Shown: piece by piece, positions 35,760 to 45,637 of the stretch
Layout of the letters: each line of letters begins with the position of its first letter
Position numbering within the stretch: position 1 is the first letter of the stretch
DNA from: Pseudozobellia sp. WGM2
GTDB taxonomy: Bacteria > Bacteroidota > Bacteroidia > Flavobacteriales > Flavobacteriaceae
NCBI RefSeq assembly: GCF_017810075.1
Contig: NZ_JADNYK010000004.1
Span: 610,490 to 674,489, forward strand
DNA length: 64,000 nucleotides
Direction: 5' to 3'
Made by a program: the position numbers and the translations under genes
The notes under the pieces: generated by a model
What the model saw: only the letters and a program-made list of their open reading frames with translations
Database searches by the model: none
What the model was told of the DNA's origin: nothing

Positions 35760-36383
35760 ATGAAGGGAAAATACGAGATATTCAATGATATCGCCAAAAG
35801 CAGAAGGCACAACAACAGGTTGGTATACTGTTGCTTGATACTGATGATAGCGGTCTTTGCGACCGCCATCTATTTCGTGGTATCGGCCCATGAGCGTGCG
35901 AACAATAATGCCTATCTGCTGTACGCCGGACAACGCCTCCCATTGGCCCCGCTACGGGACGCAGGGGAGAACCTGGAAATTCTTTGCGAGGGCCATGTCC
36001 GGAACTTTCATGAGCTGTTTTTCTCCCTGGAACCCGATCTGGACCTTATCAAAAGGAACATTGAGGGCAGGGCCCTGTTCATGATAGATTGGTCAGGCAA
36101 CCGCTTATACGCCCGTTTGGTCGAAAAAAAGTACTTCCATGATGTTGCAATGCGCAACTATCGTTACTTTATGGAACCCGATTCGATTCAGATCGACTAT
36201 GCAACCTATCCGTTTCCGTTTACTTTCTACGGCAAACAGGCCATAGAAAAAGGCAGATCCACAACGTATAGGAACTTGGTCACCAAAGGGTCTTTAAAAA
36301 AAACGGGGATTACCCCGAACAACCTGAACGGAATCAAGATTATCGACTTTGAGGTCGTGGACAATTCGGACCTCAAACGCTAA
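35760..36383 (+). CDS. traK: TraK, VirB8-like protein
   Basis: A 207-residue bitopic protein: short cytoplasmic start, one membrane span near residues 22-42 (LVYCCLILMIAVFATAIYF), then a periplasmic domain with the VirB8-like pattern (NLEILCEGHVRNFHELFFSL). It is a scaffold that contacts other channel proteins. The next gene starts 4 bases after its stop codon. Confidence 0.85.
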   Translation: MKGKYEIFNDIAKSRRHNNRLVYCCLILMIAVFATAIYFVVSAHERANNNAYLLYAGQRLPLAPLRDAGENLEILCEGHVRNFHELFFSLEPDLDLIKRNIEGRALFMIDWSGNRLYARLVEKKYFHDVAMRNYRYFMEPDSIQIDYATYPFPFTFYGKQAIEKGRSTTYRNLVTKGSLKKTGITPNNLNGIKIIDFEVVDNSDLKR

Positions 36384-36387
36384 CAAC

Positions 36388-37419
36388 ATGAAATTAAGCG
36401 ACAACATAAAACGTTTGAAACGGTGGGTCGTCAGGCACCGGAACTTTGCCATTGCCCTACCCCTTATCCTAATGCTGACCAGTTTCTTTGTCATCGAAAA
36501 CGTCAAGGATTTTCATTCGTGGCCCAGTGGCGGGACCGATGCACCTAACGGCTTTAACCCGGAGCTCCCCGGTAAGGTTCCGACCTTGGAGTCCCGGGCT
36601 AAGGACGGGTCCTGGAAAATTCAGGACTCCTTGGAAACGGAAAGGGTGGCGAAATCCAAAGAATTGCCGGAAATGACGAGCCTGGACGATTCCGAAAACG
36701 ATTCGCTCCGGAGCATCCTGAAACGATTGGAAGGGCTATCCCTAGAATCGAATCCACAGACTGCCGTGCAGGTGGAAATCCCCGATAGAAAAAAAACGGT
36801 GGAGAGGGAGAAGAAGACCGGGATGACCGCGGAGGAACGGAAGCAAAAATTCGTGGAGAACCGTCTGGCCTATCGTGAAATGCTGCTGGAGGGGAAAAAG
36901 AAAATAATCGGGGAATCCTTGGCCGGGAACCGGTATCCCCAACGGGAAGCGGTAGCCGATAATGTAAGGCCGACCTCCTTTAGGACGACCGTATACGGCG
37001 ACCAGTTCATCCTGCCCAACGAGAACGTGAGACTACTGCTCATGGAGGATATGGTCCTTGGCGAAAAACGGTTTCCAAAGAATACCTTCATCTACGCTTT
37101 GGCTTCGATACAGGGTAACAGGGTCTATTTGGAAATCGACAATATCGAGCACCATCCGGTCAATATCGCCGTCAGGGACTTTAACGATGGCCGGGAGGGA
37201 ATCTATAACAAAAGGGCCGGGGAACTCTGGAGGGAGTACAAGGCCGAAATAGGGGGCGAATTACTTCGGGGAGGCTCGGACGAAATTACGAACGGGGCAC
37301 CCGGGATCTTAAAAGGAGTTGTCCAGGGGCTGGGGACATTCCTTAGAAAAAAAAGGCTACGGGAGAAAGAGAGAATCTTATTGATCGATGATTATGAACT
37401 GTTATTGGTAACACAATGA
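36388..37419 (+). CDS. traM: TraM, VirB10-like channel protein
   Basis: A 343-residue protein from the ATG at 36388, chosen because it lies just after the traK stop; an in-frame ATG at 36349 would overlap traK by 35 bases. One span near residues 20-40 (FAIALPLILMLTSFFVIEN), a Pro/charged linker with coiled-coil parts, and a C-terminal beta domain (NVRLLLMEDMVL, FIYALASIQGNRVYLEI) of the TraM/VirB10 type that joins the two membranes. Confidence 0.85.
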   Translation: MKLSDNIKRLKRWVVRHRNFAIALPLILMLTSFFVIENVKDFHSWPSGGTDAPNGFNPELPGKVPTLESRAKDGSWKIQDSLETERVAKSKELPEMTSLDDSENDSLRSILKRLEGLSLESNPQTAVQVEIPDRKKTVEREKKTGMTAEERKQKFVENRLAYREMLLEGKKKIIGESLAGNRYPQREAVADNVRPTSFRTTVYGDQFILPNENVRLLLMEDMVLGEKRFPKNTFIYALASIQGNRVYLEIDNIEHHPVNIAVRDFNDGREGIYNKRAGELWREYKAEIGGELLRGGSDEITNGAPGILKGVVQGLGTFLRKKRLREKERILLIDDYELLLVTQ

Positions 37420-38399
37420 AAACAAGATTTTTTGCAACAACGATCTGGCTATCGGCCTCCCTATCCGTAATGGCGCAAATGGACACCATTCCGGTTTCAA
37501 GGGACTATAAGTCCATAATGGTACTGCCTGCACCTTATGATTTTTCCATCAACGGGAAGGAACTTAATTTTTTGGAGTCCTTTCCGGCGAAAAGCGTTTC
37601 CCGAAAGGCCGAGCGTATGGTATTGCTGAGCTATAACGATGTGGCACCCGACACCACCGATTTTACCAACTATACCGTTTACACCCGTGACGGCCGCGCC
37701 TATGATTTTATTCTGGAACTGGTGGACATCCCCGTCAAGAAGAGATGGACCATCACCGCCGACATGGTCGATAACCTCGAAGAACTTAACGAAAGACAAG
37801 GGAATTCGGAATTGGTCGAATCCGACCTTGCATCACCTCCTGACGTAGGGGGTACCATGACACCCACGGGAACGGTCGGGGAAAAATTGGAGGTTACACC
37901 AGAAAAGGGGATAGACGGGGAACCCTTGCCGCTTACCCGGGAATTGTATGTCATGGATCGAATGGAATATATCCGCCGGCGATGTTATTACAATCAGTTC
38001 AACAAGGGCAAGATACTCCGCTATGTTGCAAAGTTCGGTGACGTATTCCTATGGCTGGAGAACGTGTATTATGAGAACAACGAGATATACCTGCAGTTCC
38101 GCTTGGAGAACAGGGAACATATAGACTACGATGTCAATTTTATAAAGTTCAGTATCGCCACCAACTACAAGAATAGTTCGAGCAACATTAAAACGGAGCA
38201 TAAACCTTTGTTCAGGTACAAAGTTCCCCAAAAAGTCGAGGGAAATTCCGAGAACCATTTCATGGTGGTCTTCGATAAGTTCACCCTTGACCGGAGAAAG
38301 CTTCTCACTGTGGATTTGGACGAGGAAAAGGGCAACAGAAACCTGTCCTTGGATATAGACCACCTTGTAATAAATAACCCAATCGGATTTAAATCATGA
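37416..38399 (+). CDS. traN: TraN (DUF4138), VirB9-like periplasmic protein
   Basis: A 327-residue protein with a signal peptide (ending SVMAQ at residue 21) and a beta-rich body in two parts: one with VLPAPYDFSINGKELNFL and one with YLQFRLENREHIDYDVNFIK. This matches TraN of Bacteroidetes elements. It forms the outer-membrane part of the channel with TraM. 4-base overlaps (ATGA) at both ends. Confidence 0.88.
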   Translation: MKTRFFATTIWLSASLSVMAQMDTIPVSRDYKSIMVLPAPYDFSINGKELNFLESFPAKSVSRKAERMVLLSYNDVAPDTTDFTNYTVYTRDGRAYDFILELVDIPVKKRWTITADMVDNLEELNERQGNSELVESDLASPPDVGGTMTPTGTVGEKLEVTPEKGIDGEPLPLTRELYVMDRMEYIRRRCYYNQFNKGKILRYVAKFGDVFLWLENVYYENNEIYLQFRLENREHIDYDVNFIKFSIATNYKNSSSNIKTEHKPLFRYKVPQKVEGNSENHFMVVFDKFTLDRRKLLTVDLDEEKGNRNLSLDIDHLVINNPIGFKS

Positions 38400-38947
38400 G
38401 GAGAACAGGATTTTTCATTTCCACACTATTTTGCCTTATGGCTTCGTCGGCCCTTGGCCAAATGCGTGGCAATCTGGCCTCTTCGGTCGGCGTCAGTGCC
38501 GGATACGTCGAGGATGGCTATGGTATTATGGGAACGTTCAATTTTCACCCAAATCGGTTCCAATATTTTCAGATCAGCGTTTTGGCCGCGATCGCCGAGG
38601 ACAAAGGTGCCCAAAATATCCCCTACAATATTTTTACCATTCAGCCCGGCCTGTACTATCGTGTATTCATGGCCCCGCGAAGAAAGAATTTTAGCGTATT
38701 CCTCGGTGGGGGCGGGCTGTTCGGGTACGAGGTCATCAATAACGGCAGCAATGAACTTCCCAACGGTGCCCTTATCACTGGCAAAAGCCGGTTTATTTAC
38801 GGCGTAAATCTCGGTGCGGAAATGGAATTGGGCCTGAGCAACGATTTTTCACTATTGGTCAAGGCCAACGAATACTACCATGTCAATTCGGACGTGGGAA
38901 ATTTTTATCCGTATGCCGGTGTCGGCCTTCGGTATTTTTTGTTTTAG
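38396..38947 (+). CDS. traO: TraO, outer-membrane beta-barrel-like protein
   Basis: A 183-residue protein with a signal peptide (ending ASSALGQ) and alternating amphipathic strands ending in the aromatic YFLF, typical of outer-membrane barrels. GLYYRVFMAPRRKNFSVFLG marks the TraO family. It overlaps traN by 4 bases. Confidence 0.85.
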   Translation: MRRTGFFISTLFCLMASSALGQMRGNLASSVGVSAGYVEDGYGIMGTFNFHPNRFQYFQISVLAAIAEDKGAQNIPYNIFTIQPGLYYRVFMAPRRKNFSVFLGGGGLFGYEVINNGSNELPNGALITGKSRFIYGVNLGAEMELGLSNDFSLLVKANEYYHVNSDVGNFYPYAGVGLRYFLF

Positions 38948-38959
38948 AAAAGCGACGTT

Positions 38960-41900
38960 ATGAAATTCAATGCCCCACAACGCATAGTCGCCATGGGTAT
39001 ACTATGCATAATTTTTGTAATTGCCTGCAGCAAGGACTTTGAAGGAATAGTCCAAGATTCCTTCGACTTTTCCTTTATTGGCTCCAATGAAGAAAACGGA
39101 TTTGTATTCGAGGCTACCAAAACGGATTTCAGCTTTGAGCCCGAACGAACGGTCTCTACCGTTTTCTATTTCATGAAATATGATATTCTTGATGGAAAAG
39201 GCTATTATTTGAACTTCGAGAACGATACCATCCGTGAAAACGACACCATTTCGATCAAGGATTTTAACCTTTCCTATCGCTATATGCCCATCGATACGGG
39301 TATGCACAAGGTCAAAATTTTGGCCTGGGATTCGAACCGATTGCAAAAGGAACTGGAATTGGTCTACAATGTCAAATACGCCAGTTTCAGTTTTCTCTTG
39401 GGCAAGGGTACCGAGGATTTCATTGTCAATAGCCGGAACCCCGTCAATGCGACTTTGTTACGGGACAAGAATACAGTGGCCCCGGACGGGGAATCGACCG
39501 AGGAATTTGAGATTACCTACCAACTGGAAGATGGTTCGGGAAAACTCCATTTGGGCAATACTACCTACGATGCGGGAACCCCCTTCAAATTGCCCAAGGG
39601 CGTCACGGAATTCGACTACATACCCGAAACTTTGGGCGTGCATAAGTTGACCATGGTCGCCAAGGCCCCCGATGGTGCGATCCTGACCAACGAGCTTCTG
39701 CTGACGGTCGGAAATGTCAATTTCACGTTCAGGGCAACGGCGGCATCCTCCCAAGTGGAGCTGGACACCAACTTGGCCATCAATATCGATTTGCAGACCC
39801 AGGACGGTGAAAGCGAGGTCACCTATGATATCGGCCACTCCTTTTCTTCCGATAGCCAAGGCGCGGGAACCGTTCGGGACCAGAATGGCGGTGTCATGGA
39901 TCCCGGGACTTTTCGCAGCATCGATCCCGGAAATTATAACTTCACTTTTCAGGACGATGAGCTGGGACAGCGCAAAATTTATTTTGACATACGCGACAGC
40001 AATGGCCAGACGAAACGGGACAGTGTCGAGATCGAAATTGCCAACATTCCTTTCACGTTCAGCGGAAATGCGGAAAGCAACGAGGTATTCGTAAACCAAC
40101 GGACACAACTTAATTTCAATATCAAATCGAACGGCAACACCTCGAATATCGATTATTTCCTGACCTATGCCCTGGAAGAAGGAAACGGAAGGGTTACCGG
40201 GGTCAATGGCAATTCAATCAGGAACAATACGGACTATCCGGTCGACTTGGGCAATTTTCCATTGTTCTATACGCCCGAGACCTTGGGCACGCACCAGATC
40301 AGCTTTATCGTTACCGACAACTACGGGCAAGCGGTGGGACCCGTTGAAATCGATTTGGAGGCCAAGCCCCTTGAACTGGAATTCAATGCCTCGGCCAATA
40401 GCAACGAGGTCCTGGTCGGTCAGCGTGCTACGATCTCGTTGAGCCTTATCGAAAAAGGGGATTATGACGGGGTTTCCTATGAGCTGAATTACTATATCTT
40501 AGGTGGTGACGCACAGTTGTACAATGGGAACTCCCCAATAACCCCTAGTCATTATTTTTCGGCGACTCCCGGAAGCTTTGCCTATGATTTTATCGGGGAA
40601 GAGGCCGGAACATATGAAATAACCTTTTTGCTTCGCGACAACAATGGTCAGATACTTGAAGAAAAGGTTACCGTTGTGGTCGGCAACAACGATTTTACGG
40701 CCAATATGACCCCATCAAAGGCCACGGAGTTTTCCAATATTCCCGTGGGAATTATTGTCAACATAGATGAAGTACCCAACGGTGTCAATGACAGTTATAC
40801 GGCTTTCTTTTCATCCAGCCAGAACGGTTCGATGTCCATAAACGGAGTGCTCTATGGCCCTGGGGAACAGTTCCCGTTGGGTGCGGGGAGCAACAATATT
40901 TCCTATACCGGATTGGAACCGGGACAGCATAATATCGTTCTCAGTGTCGAATCGGAATCTGATGTTACCCGAACGGCCAACACGACCATTACTTTTGAAC
41001 AGGTCGATTTTACCTTTACCGGAGGCACCCAAAAATCGGATATAACCGTGGGGGAAACCACTGGCCTTAATTTCAATATTTCGGAAAGTGTGGGGTCCTC
41101 GGATTACACCCTACGTTTCAGTATGAACGGGAACGCACTCATTATGGACAATAATGGCACCGAGGTAAGCCCTGGGAACAGTTATGGTGTCAATTCGGGC
41201 AACTTTAACTGGACCCTTGAGGGAAGTAGCGAAAGTACCGTTCGAATGGCTTTTACGGTCCAAAACGATACGGGATTGGAGAAAACTGTGGATATCACGG
41301 TAAACGTTGCGGCCAAGGATTACACCTTTACGGCGTCCGGCATATTACAGCAGGCCTATACCGGGGAACAGGTGGACATGAATTTCAATATTTCCGAAAT
41401 CGGAATCGGTGGCGATACCTACGAAATGTATTTTTCCGCCGGCGGCAACAACGGTACCTTCGAGCACTCGGGTAGCAGCTACTCCGCTGGGGAAAGCTTT
41501 AGCGTACCCGTTGGGGCATTCTCAGGTAAATATGCCGGAACTTCAGAAGGAAACCATAATATTACCTTTACGGTACGCTCATCGTCCGATGTGGAAAAGA
41601 CGGCCAGTGTCAATGTAAATTTCAGTGTCTATGAAGAACCGTTTACCTTGAACATCAGTCAGTCCTCACAGGATAAGTATATCGATGTACCATTCGATAT
41701 AACCGCTATTACGAATGCCACCTCGGGGCATGACCCGACCGTCACCTATACAATGACCTATACTTTTATGGGAGCGAGTTCGGGTACTATCCGATACAAA
41801 GGGATTACCTATGGGGAAGGCGAAAACATTCCTTTGGATTATGGCAGTGCCCCGATGCAGTTCACACCTGAAACGGACGAGAACTTTACCATCAACTTCT

Positions 41901-42316
41901 TGGTGGAGAACTCGACCGGACAGTCACAAACGGCAAGCGAGACCGTAGAAATGCTTAAACGTCCTAAGGCTGCCGCAAAGGGCGAGAAACACAATATCAA
42001 CTGTGGCGGTCTGAACGGGTGTGATTACCAAGTACGGATTTATACCTGTTTTTCATCCAATTGTTCGGAAGCCTATAATGGGGCGGATATTCAACAAGTG
42101 GAAATCCGTATATATAACAGAATGGATAGACGTTGGGATACGGAACTTTTAAACTATAGCCAGGCCCAGGGCTCAGGCGTTGATAGGTATTTTGAAATGG
42201 AAACAGAACCTAGCGAGGGCAAACTGAAATATCAAGACCAGAATTTCGAGGTTCGGGTAAGGGACTCGAACGGGCAATGGAGCGATTGGGTATCCGGTAG
42301 AGTAATAAGAGTATAA
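38960..42316 (+). CDS. Giant repeat lipoprotein, TraQ-like, probable mating-surface protein
   Basis: An 1118-residue lipoprotein. Lipobox Cys at residue 23 (FVIACS). From about 30 to 1000 there are about nine tandem Ig-like beta domains of about 100 residues, most beginning with an F-x-F/Y motif (PFTFSGNAES, DFTFTGGTQK, DYTFTASGIL), with a central N-F-N-I strand and a final G-x-H-x-I-x-F strand. A C-terminal domain (1000-1118) has a Cys-rich part (NCGGLNGCDYQVRIYTC). In this slot, shorter TraQ/DUF3872 lipoproteins of about 140 residues are common; the repeat number here is far larger. A role as surface adhesin or channel cap in mating is inferred. Confidence 0.7.
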   Translation: MKFNAPQRIVAMGILCIIFVIACSKDFEGIVQDSFDFSFIGSNEENGFVFEATKTDFSFEPERTVSTVFYFMKYDILDGKGYYLNFENDTIRENDTISIKDFNLSYRYMPIDTGMHKVKILAWDSNRLQKELELVYNVKYASFSFLLGKGTEDFIVNSRNPVNATLLRDKNTVAPDGESTEEFEITYQLEDGSGKLHLGNTTYDAGTPFKLPKGVTEFDYIPETLGVHKLTMVAKAPDGAILTNELLLTVGNVNFTFRATAASSQVELDTNLAINIDLQTQDGESEVTYDIGHSFSSDSQGAGTVRDQNGGVMDPGTFRSIDPGNYNFTFQDDELGQRKIYFDIRDSNGQTKRDSVEIEIANIPFTFSGNAESNEVFVNQRTQLNFNIKSNGNTSNIDYFLTYALEEGNGRVTGVNGNSIRNNTDYPVDLGNFPLFYTPETLGTHQISFIVTDNYGQAVGPVEIDLEAKPLELEFNASANSNEVLVGQRATISLSLIEKGDYDGVSYELNYYILGGDAQLYNGNSPITPSHYFSATPGSFAYDFIGEEAGTYEITFLLRDNNGQILEEKVTVVVGNNDFTANMTPSKATEFSNIPVGIIVNIDEVPNGVNDSYTAFFSSSQNGSMSINGVLYGPGEQFPLGAGSNNISYTGLEPGQHNIVLSVESESDVTRTANTTITFEQVDFTFTGGTQKSDITVGETTGLNFNISESVGSSDYTLRFSMNGNALIMDNNGTEVSPGNSYGVNSGNFNWTLEGSSESTVRMAFTVQNDTGLEKTVDITVNVAAKDYTFTASGILQQAYTGEQVDMNFNISEIGIGGDTYEMYFSAGGNNGTFEHSGSSYSAGESFSVPVGAFSGKYAGTSEGNHNITFTVRSSSDVEKTASVNVNFSVYEEPFTLNISQSSQDKYIDVPFDITAITNATSGHDPTVTYTMTYTFMGASSGTIRYKGITYGEGENIPLDYGSAPMQFTPETDENFTINFLVENSTGQSQTASETVEMLKRPKAAAKGEKHNINCGGLNGCDYQVRIYTCFSSNCSEAYNGADIQQVEIRIYNRMDRRWDTELLNYSQAQGSGVDRYFEMETEPSEGKLKYQDQNFEVRVRDSNGQWSDWVSGRVIRV

Positions 42317-42322
42317 AGCAAT

Positions 42323-42345
42323 GGGGGCTGTACGCCTCCTTTCTA
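42323..42345 (+). terminator. Terminator of the tra operon
   Basis: Stem GGGGGC (42323-42328) and GCCTCC (42334-42339), with one G-U pair, loop TGTAC, then TTTCTATTAT. It follows the stop of the giant lipoprotein by 7 bases. Confidence 0.6.
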
Positions 42346-42459
42346 TTATACTAAAATATTTCTTAAAACCAAAGCCTATTGGTCCAAGAGACGGCAAGTA
42401 ATGTTAACATAAATTGCACTCAGCGCACTTGCCCACGGTCGATTTGATTTCACGTTTAG

Positions 42460-42945
42460 CTAGCTTCTTTTGTAGGTATAGGTAATTACAACTTCTTGGT
42501 CGTCCAGAAAATCATCCTGTTCAAGAACAAGCCTGTTTTTGGTCAACTCAATAATACGCATATCGCCTCTGTTGTCGAAACGCAAAACCTCGTTATTAAT
42601 TAAATCGTACTTATCATCTTCCACATTGTTAAAGGCTGGTACATTTCCACAGGACAGGCCATTTTCATTAATAGAAAAATCATTTTTCTCACCTACACTC
42701 CCTTGTGAGAAAAAGGTCAAATTATCTTTTAGACATTGGCTGATTTCATTGCTGTTGTACAAATCAATGTTGACAATTCCGTCTCCATTGATGTCCACGG
42801 CCGTATCCGACATAATCGCTTCATATTCCCACTGGCCATATAATGCTGCATTTCTATCTTCAATGGAAACGGCATCATCATCCGAATTGCACGAAAAAAA
42901 CAAAAATAAGGAAAGGACAAGCAAAATAAGTAGGTTTACTTTCAT
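42460..42945 (-). CDS. Small lipoprotein with Ca-binding-like loop
   Basis: A 161-residue lipoprotein: signal with lipobox Cys at 19 (LFFSC) then NSDDD, a lipocalin-like/DUF5004-type beta pattern, and a DINGDGIVNID loop that matches a calcium-binding motif. Function unknown; outer membrane, periplasmic side or surface. It stands at the edge of the conjugative element, after the tra operon and facing it. Confidence 0.6.
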   Translation of the reverse strand: MKVNLLILLVLSLFLFFSCNSDDDAVSIEDRNAALYGQWEYEAIMSDTAVDINGDGIVNIDLYNSNEISQCLKDNLTFFSQGSVGEKNDFSINENGLSCGNVPAFNNVEDDKYDLINNEVLRFDNRGDMRIIELTKNRLVLEQDDFLDDQEVVITYTYKRS

Positions 42946-43213
42946 CGGGACTGCATTATATCACTATGGATAGCGGATTAAATTCTATATCTGTAATGTT
43001 CACCTCAAATCCTTTAGATGTCGTCAGATAAATGGCCAATATAAGATACAGAAAAATACAAAACAAACTGCGCTGGGGGAAGGTAAATGCGCGGTTCCGT
43101 ATTCCATGGTTAAAACAAATTAATTTTCTTTTTTTATGCCGCATACCTCATTGGGGAATGCACAACCGGAGGAGTTTTGGGTGAATCAACAATAATATGT
43201 TCTGCAATGGACT

Positions 43214-43921
43214 TTAAACTTTATTATTGGGCTTAGAAGCCTGAACAAACAGACTCCCAACTTCTCTATGCATAGAATCAAGATTTGGGTTATAATTGCG
43301 TCTCTCAACATTGACAAATCCAAATTCAACCAACTTTTTTTTCATAGTTTCAAAATCCCAAGCAAATCTATGATTTTCAAAATGACTATAGCTGCGTCCT
43401 GCCCAACGCTGCCGAAAGTGATAATTTATATGTTCCATAAATGTTGAACATTCCTTATGGTGCCAATTATGTTGTTTGCAAGCAACTAAAAATGAATTCT
43501 TTCCCTGAACATAATCAATAAGTGGCCATTGAGTATCAGGAACCGAAATTGATATTTTCCCATTAGGTTCAAGAATCCGATAGCACTCAGAAAAATGTGT
43601 TTCAACGCCTTCTGGGTATGAAAGGTGTTCAACAAAATGTTCTGAATAAACCAAGCTACATGAAGAATCCAGCAATGGTAAAGGTTTTCTTAAATCAAGT
43701 CTTAAGTCTGCAGAACTAGAAAAATCAAGATTTAAAAACCCTGATTTAGTAGCCCTCCCACTTCCAAAATTAATTTTCAGTCCTTTTTTTTTCTTATTCC
43801 CCATTTGATATTTTAATACATTTATTTTATGCACAAAAGCCACATAAAGCTCAATAAGGAAATTCATAAAGTGATCAGCAATAGGCGATGACTGCATTAA
43901 ATTTTTTATGTATTTCTCCAT
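43214..43921 (-). CDS. SAM-dependent methyltransferase
   Basis: A 235-residue class I methyltransferase. SAM loop INFGSG at 50-55, an acidic residue after strand 2 (LRLDLRKPLPLLD), and the SEHFVEHLS motif followed by ECYRILEPNGKISISVPD, typical of the Methyltransf_11 type found in sugar or natural-product pathways. Substrate unknown. It faces left, divergent from the glycosyltransferase gene, in AT-rich DNA that differs from the element's. Confidence 0.75.
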   Translation of the reverse strand: MEKYIKNLMQSSPIADHFMNFLIELYVAFVHKINVLKYQMGNKKKKGLKINFGSGRATKSGFLNLDFSSSADLRLDLRKPLPLLDSSCSLVYSEHFVEHLSYPEGVETHFSECYRILEPNGKISISVPDTQWPLIDYVQGKNSFLVACKQHNWHHKECSTFMEHINYHFRQRWAGRSYSHFENHRFAWDFETMKKKLVEFGFVNVERRNYNPNLDSMHREVGSLFVQASKPNNKV

Positions 43922-44185
43922 GTTATTTCATGTTTTATCGTGAAGTAAACTTACAAAAAACTTAGTTTAGAAAATATTACTATATAAAATTCATATACCC
44001 TAATACTAATAAAATACTTATGTGGATATAGCGTTGTATTTAAAATTTCGATACAACTTTAAAAATTATCATCACACATTGTCGCATAGAGAGACAAGCT
44101 AAGTATATACCTTCCGATTTTGCTAAATTAGGTCTAGATTAGGATGATTTAGTCGGATTGTTAGATTCTTTGAATTTATAGTTAT

Positions 44186-44211
44186 ATTGTGACAGAATTA
44201 AATTTCACAAT
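44186..44211 (+). promoter_or_regulatory. Inverted repeat before the glycosyltransferase start
   Basis: Perfect 7-bp arms ATTGTGA (44186-44192) and TCACAAT (44205-44211) with a 12-base spacer, ending 4 bases before the GTG start codon. It could be an operator or a hairpin that blocks the start. The spacing does not fit a CRP site (6 bases). Confidence 0.3.
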
Positions 44212-44214
44212 AAG

Positions 44215-45543
44215 GTGGCACACATTGCAGTAATCACCTCCGGTTTGTTTGGAATGCTTCATTCCAGTTTAGAGGTAGTTTCAAGATTGAAATCTGAAGG
44301 GCATCAAGTTACATATTTGAGTTCATTAGACTTGCGTTCTAAATTGGAGGGCAAGGACATTAGCTTTGTCCAGTTACCCTCAATTAATTTTCGTTATTGG
44401 CCAACACATAATACATTACTTCGATCATGGCCAATGCGGCTAAAGCATCATATAAAGAACTTGAAAAGCAATAATACATTAGGCAAAAAAAACCTTAAAT
44501 TTAATAAATTTGAGGAAGTGTTGTCTTCGGTTAATCCGGACAAATTGATTATCGATGTGGAATTGCATGAAGTGATTTACAGCGCAATTAGCCTAAAAAT
44601 TCCTTTTGTATTATTGAACCAATGGTTTCCTAATTTAAGGGCTCCAAGTGTTCCCCCGATGCAAACCGATATAGTGCCTGGTATGGGTTTTAGAGGTTCA
44701 AAGGCGGGTATTTCTCTAGCGTGGACATTCATAAAATTCAAAGCTCATATACGAATACTAATTCTGCATTTAGTAATAGAAAGATATCGTGCAAGTGTAC
44801 TCAAGCGCTATGCTAGAGAATTGGGTATTTCACGAAACTCATTAAAATACTCATCATTTCCTCCGTTTTTTCATTACAAGGAAATAACAACCCTGCATAT
44901 GACACTCAAAGATATGGACTTTCCGCAGATAGATGTTCCGAAAGTAGTTTATGTGGGTCCTATGGTTATGGATAATAGAGATAAACAACAACAAACTATT
45001 GATTCTGAGTTTTTGGATATTTTTGAAAGTAGACAAAACAAGGGAAATAAAATCATCTACTGTTCAGTGAGTACGCTAAATAACGGGGATTTAGGTTTTA
45101 TAAAAAAAGTAATTGAAGCGGTAAAAGGGCAATCTAATTGGTTTTTAATTGTTTCTTTAGGAGGAAAATTAAAAAAATCTGATTTTATGAAGGTTCCTGG
45201 TAATGTTTTCATAAAGGAATGGGTGCCACAGTTGGAGGTGCTTAAAAATACCGATTGTAGTATTAATCATGCAGGTATAAATACGATAAATGAGTGTATT
45301 CATTTTGAAGTGCCAATGCTCGTTTATTCAGGAAAACGTCATGACCAAAATGGCTGTGCTGCCAGAGTGGTTTATCATCGAATGGGCTTAATTGGGAATA
45401 AGGATTTAGATACAAATGATGATATCAGAACTAAGATTTCTACGATACTTAAAAATCCAGAATATAGAAATAGAATGAAAGAGATAGGCAAAAAATATAA
45501 AAAAGTTAAAAGAAGTTGTTTATCTGAACAGTTATATCTTTAA
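44215..45543 (+). CDS. Glycosyltransferase of the GT1/UGT type
   Basis: A 442-residue enzyme, GTG start. N-terminal half with the acceptor-site pattern (GMLHSSLEVVSRLKSEGHQV), C-terminal half with the UDP/TDP-sugar signature around residues 337-390: VPQLEVLKNTDCSINHAG followed by N-E-C-I-H-F-E-V-P-M-L. UGT-like enzymes in bacteria glycosylate natural products, lipids or carotenoids. Next to the sulfation genes and an NRPS it may decorate the product, but a carotenoid or lipid target is equally possible. Confidence 0.78.
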   Translation: MAHIAVITSGLFGMLHSSLEVVSRLKSEGHQVTYLSSLDLRSKLEGKDISFVQLPSINFRYWPTHNTLLRSWPMRLKHHIKNLKSNNTLGKKNLKFNKFEEVLSSVNPDKLIIDVELHEVIYSAISLKIPFVLLNQWFPNLRAPSVPPMQTDIVPGMGFRGSKAGISLAWTFIKFKAHIRILILHLVIERYRASVLKRYARELGISRNSLKYSSFPPFFHYKEITTLHMTLKDMDFPQIDVPKVVYVGPMVMDNRDKQQQTIDSEFLDIFESRQNKGNKIIYCSVSTLNNGDLGFIKKVIEAVKGQSNWFLIVSLGGKLKKSDFMKVPGNVFIKEWVPQLEVLKNTDCSINHAGINTINECIHFEVPMLVYSGKRHDQNGCAARVVYHRMGLIGNKDLDTNDDIRTKISTILKNPEYRNRMKEIGKKYKKVKRSCLSEQLYL

Positions 45544-45637
45544 AAGAAAAGATTCATGGCGGAAACTTTAAACAAGCAAAATATAGAAATAGAGGGGCAC
45601 TATCACATAAACTGTATAAGTTAAAAATTGCAGGAGT

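Noticed and set aside
44188..44209. CRP-type site (TGTGA/TCACA)
   Set aside because: Spacer is 12 instead of 6 bases, and CRP sites of this type are not expected in Bacteroidetes.
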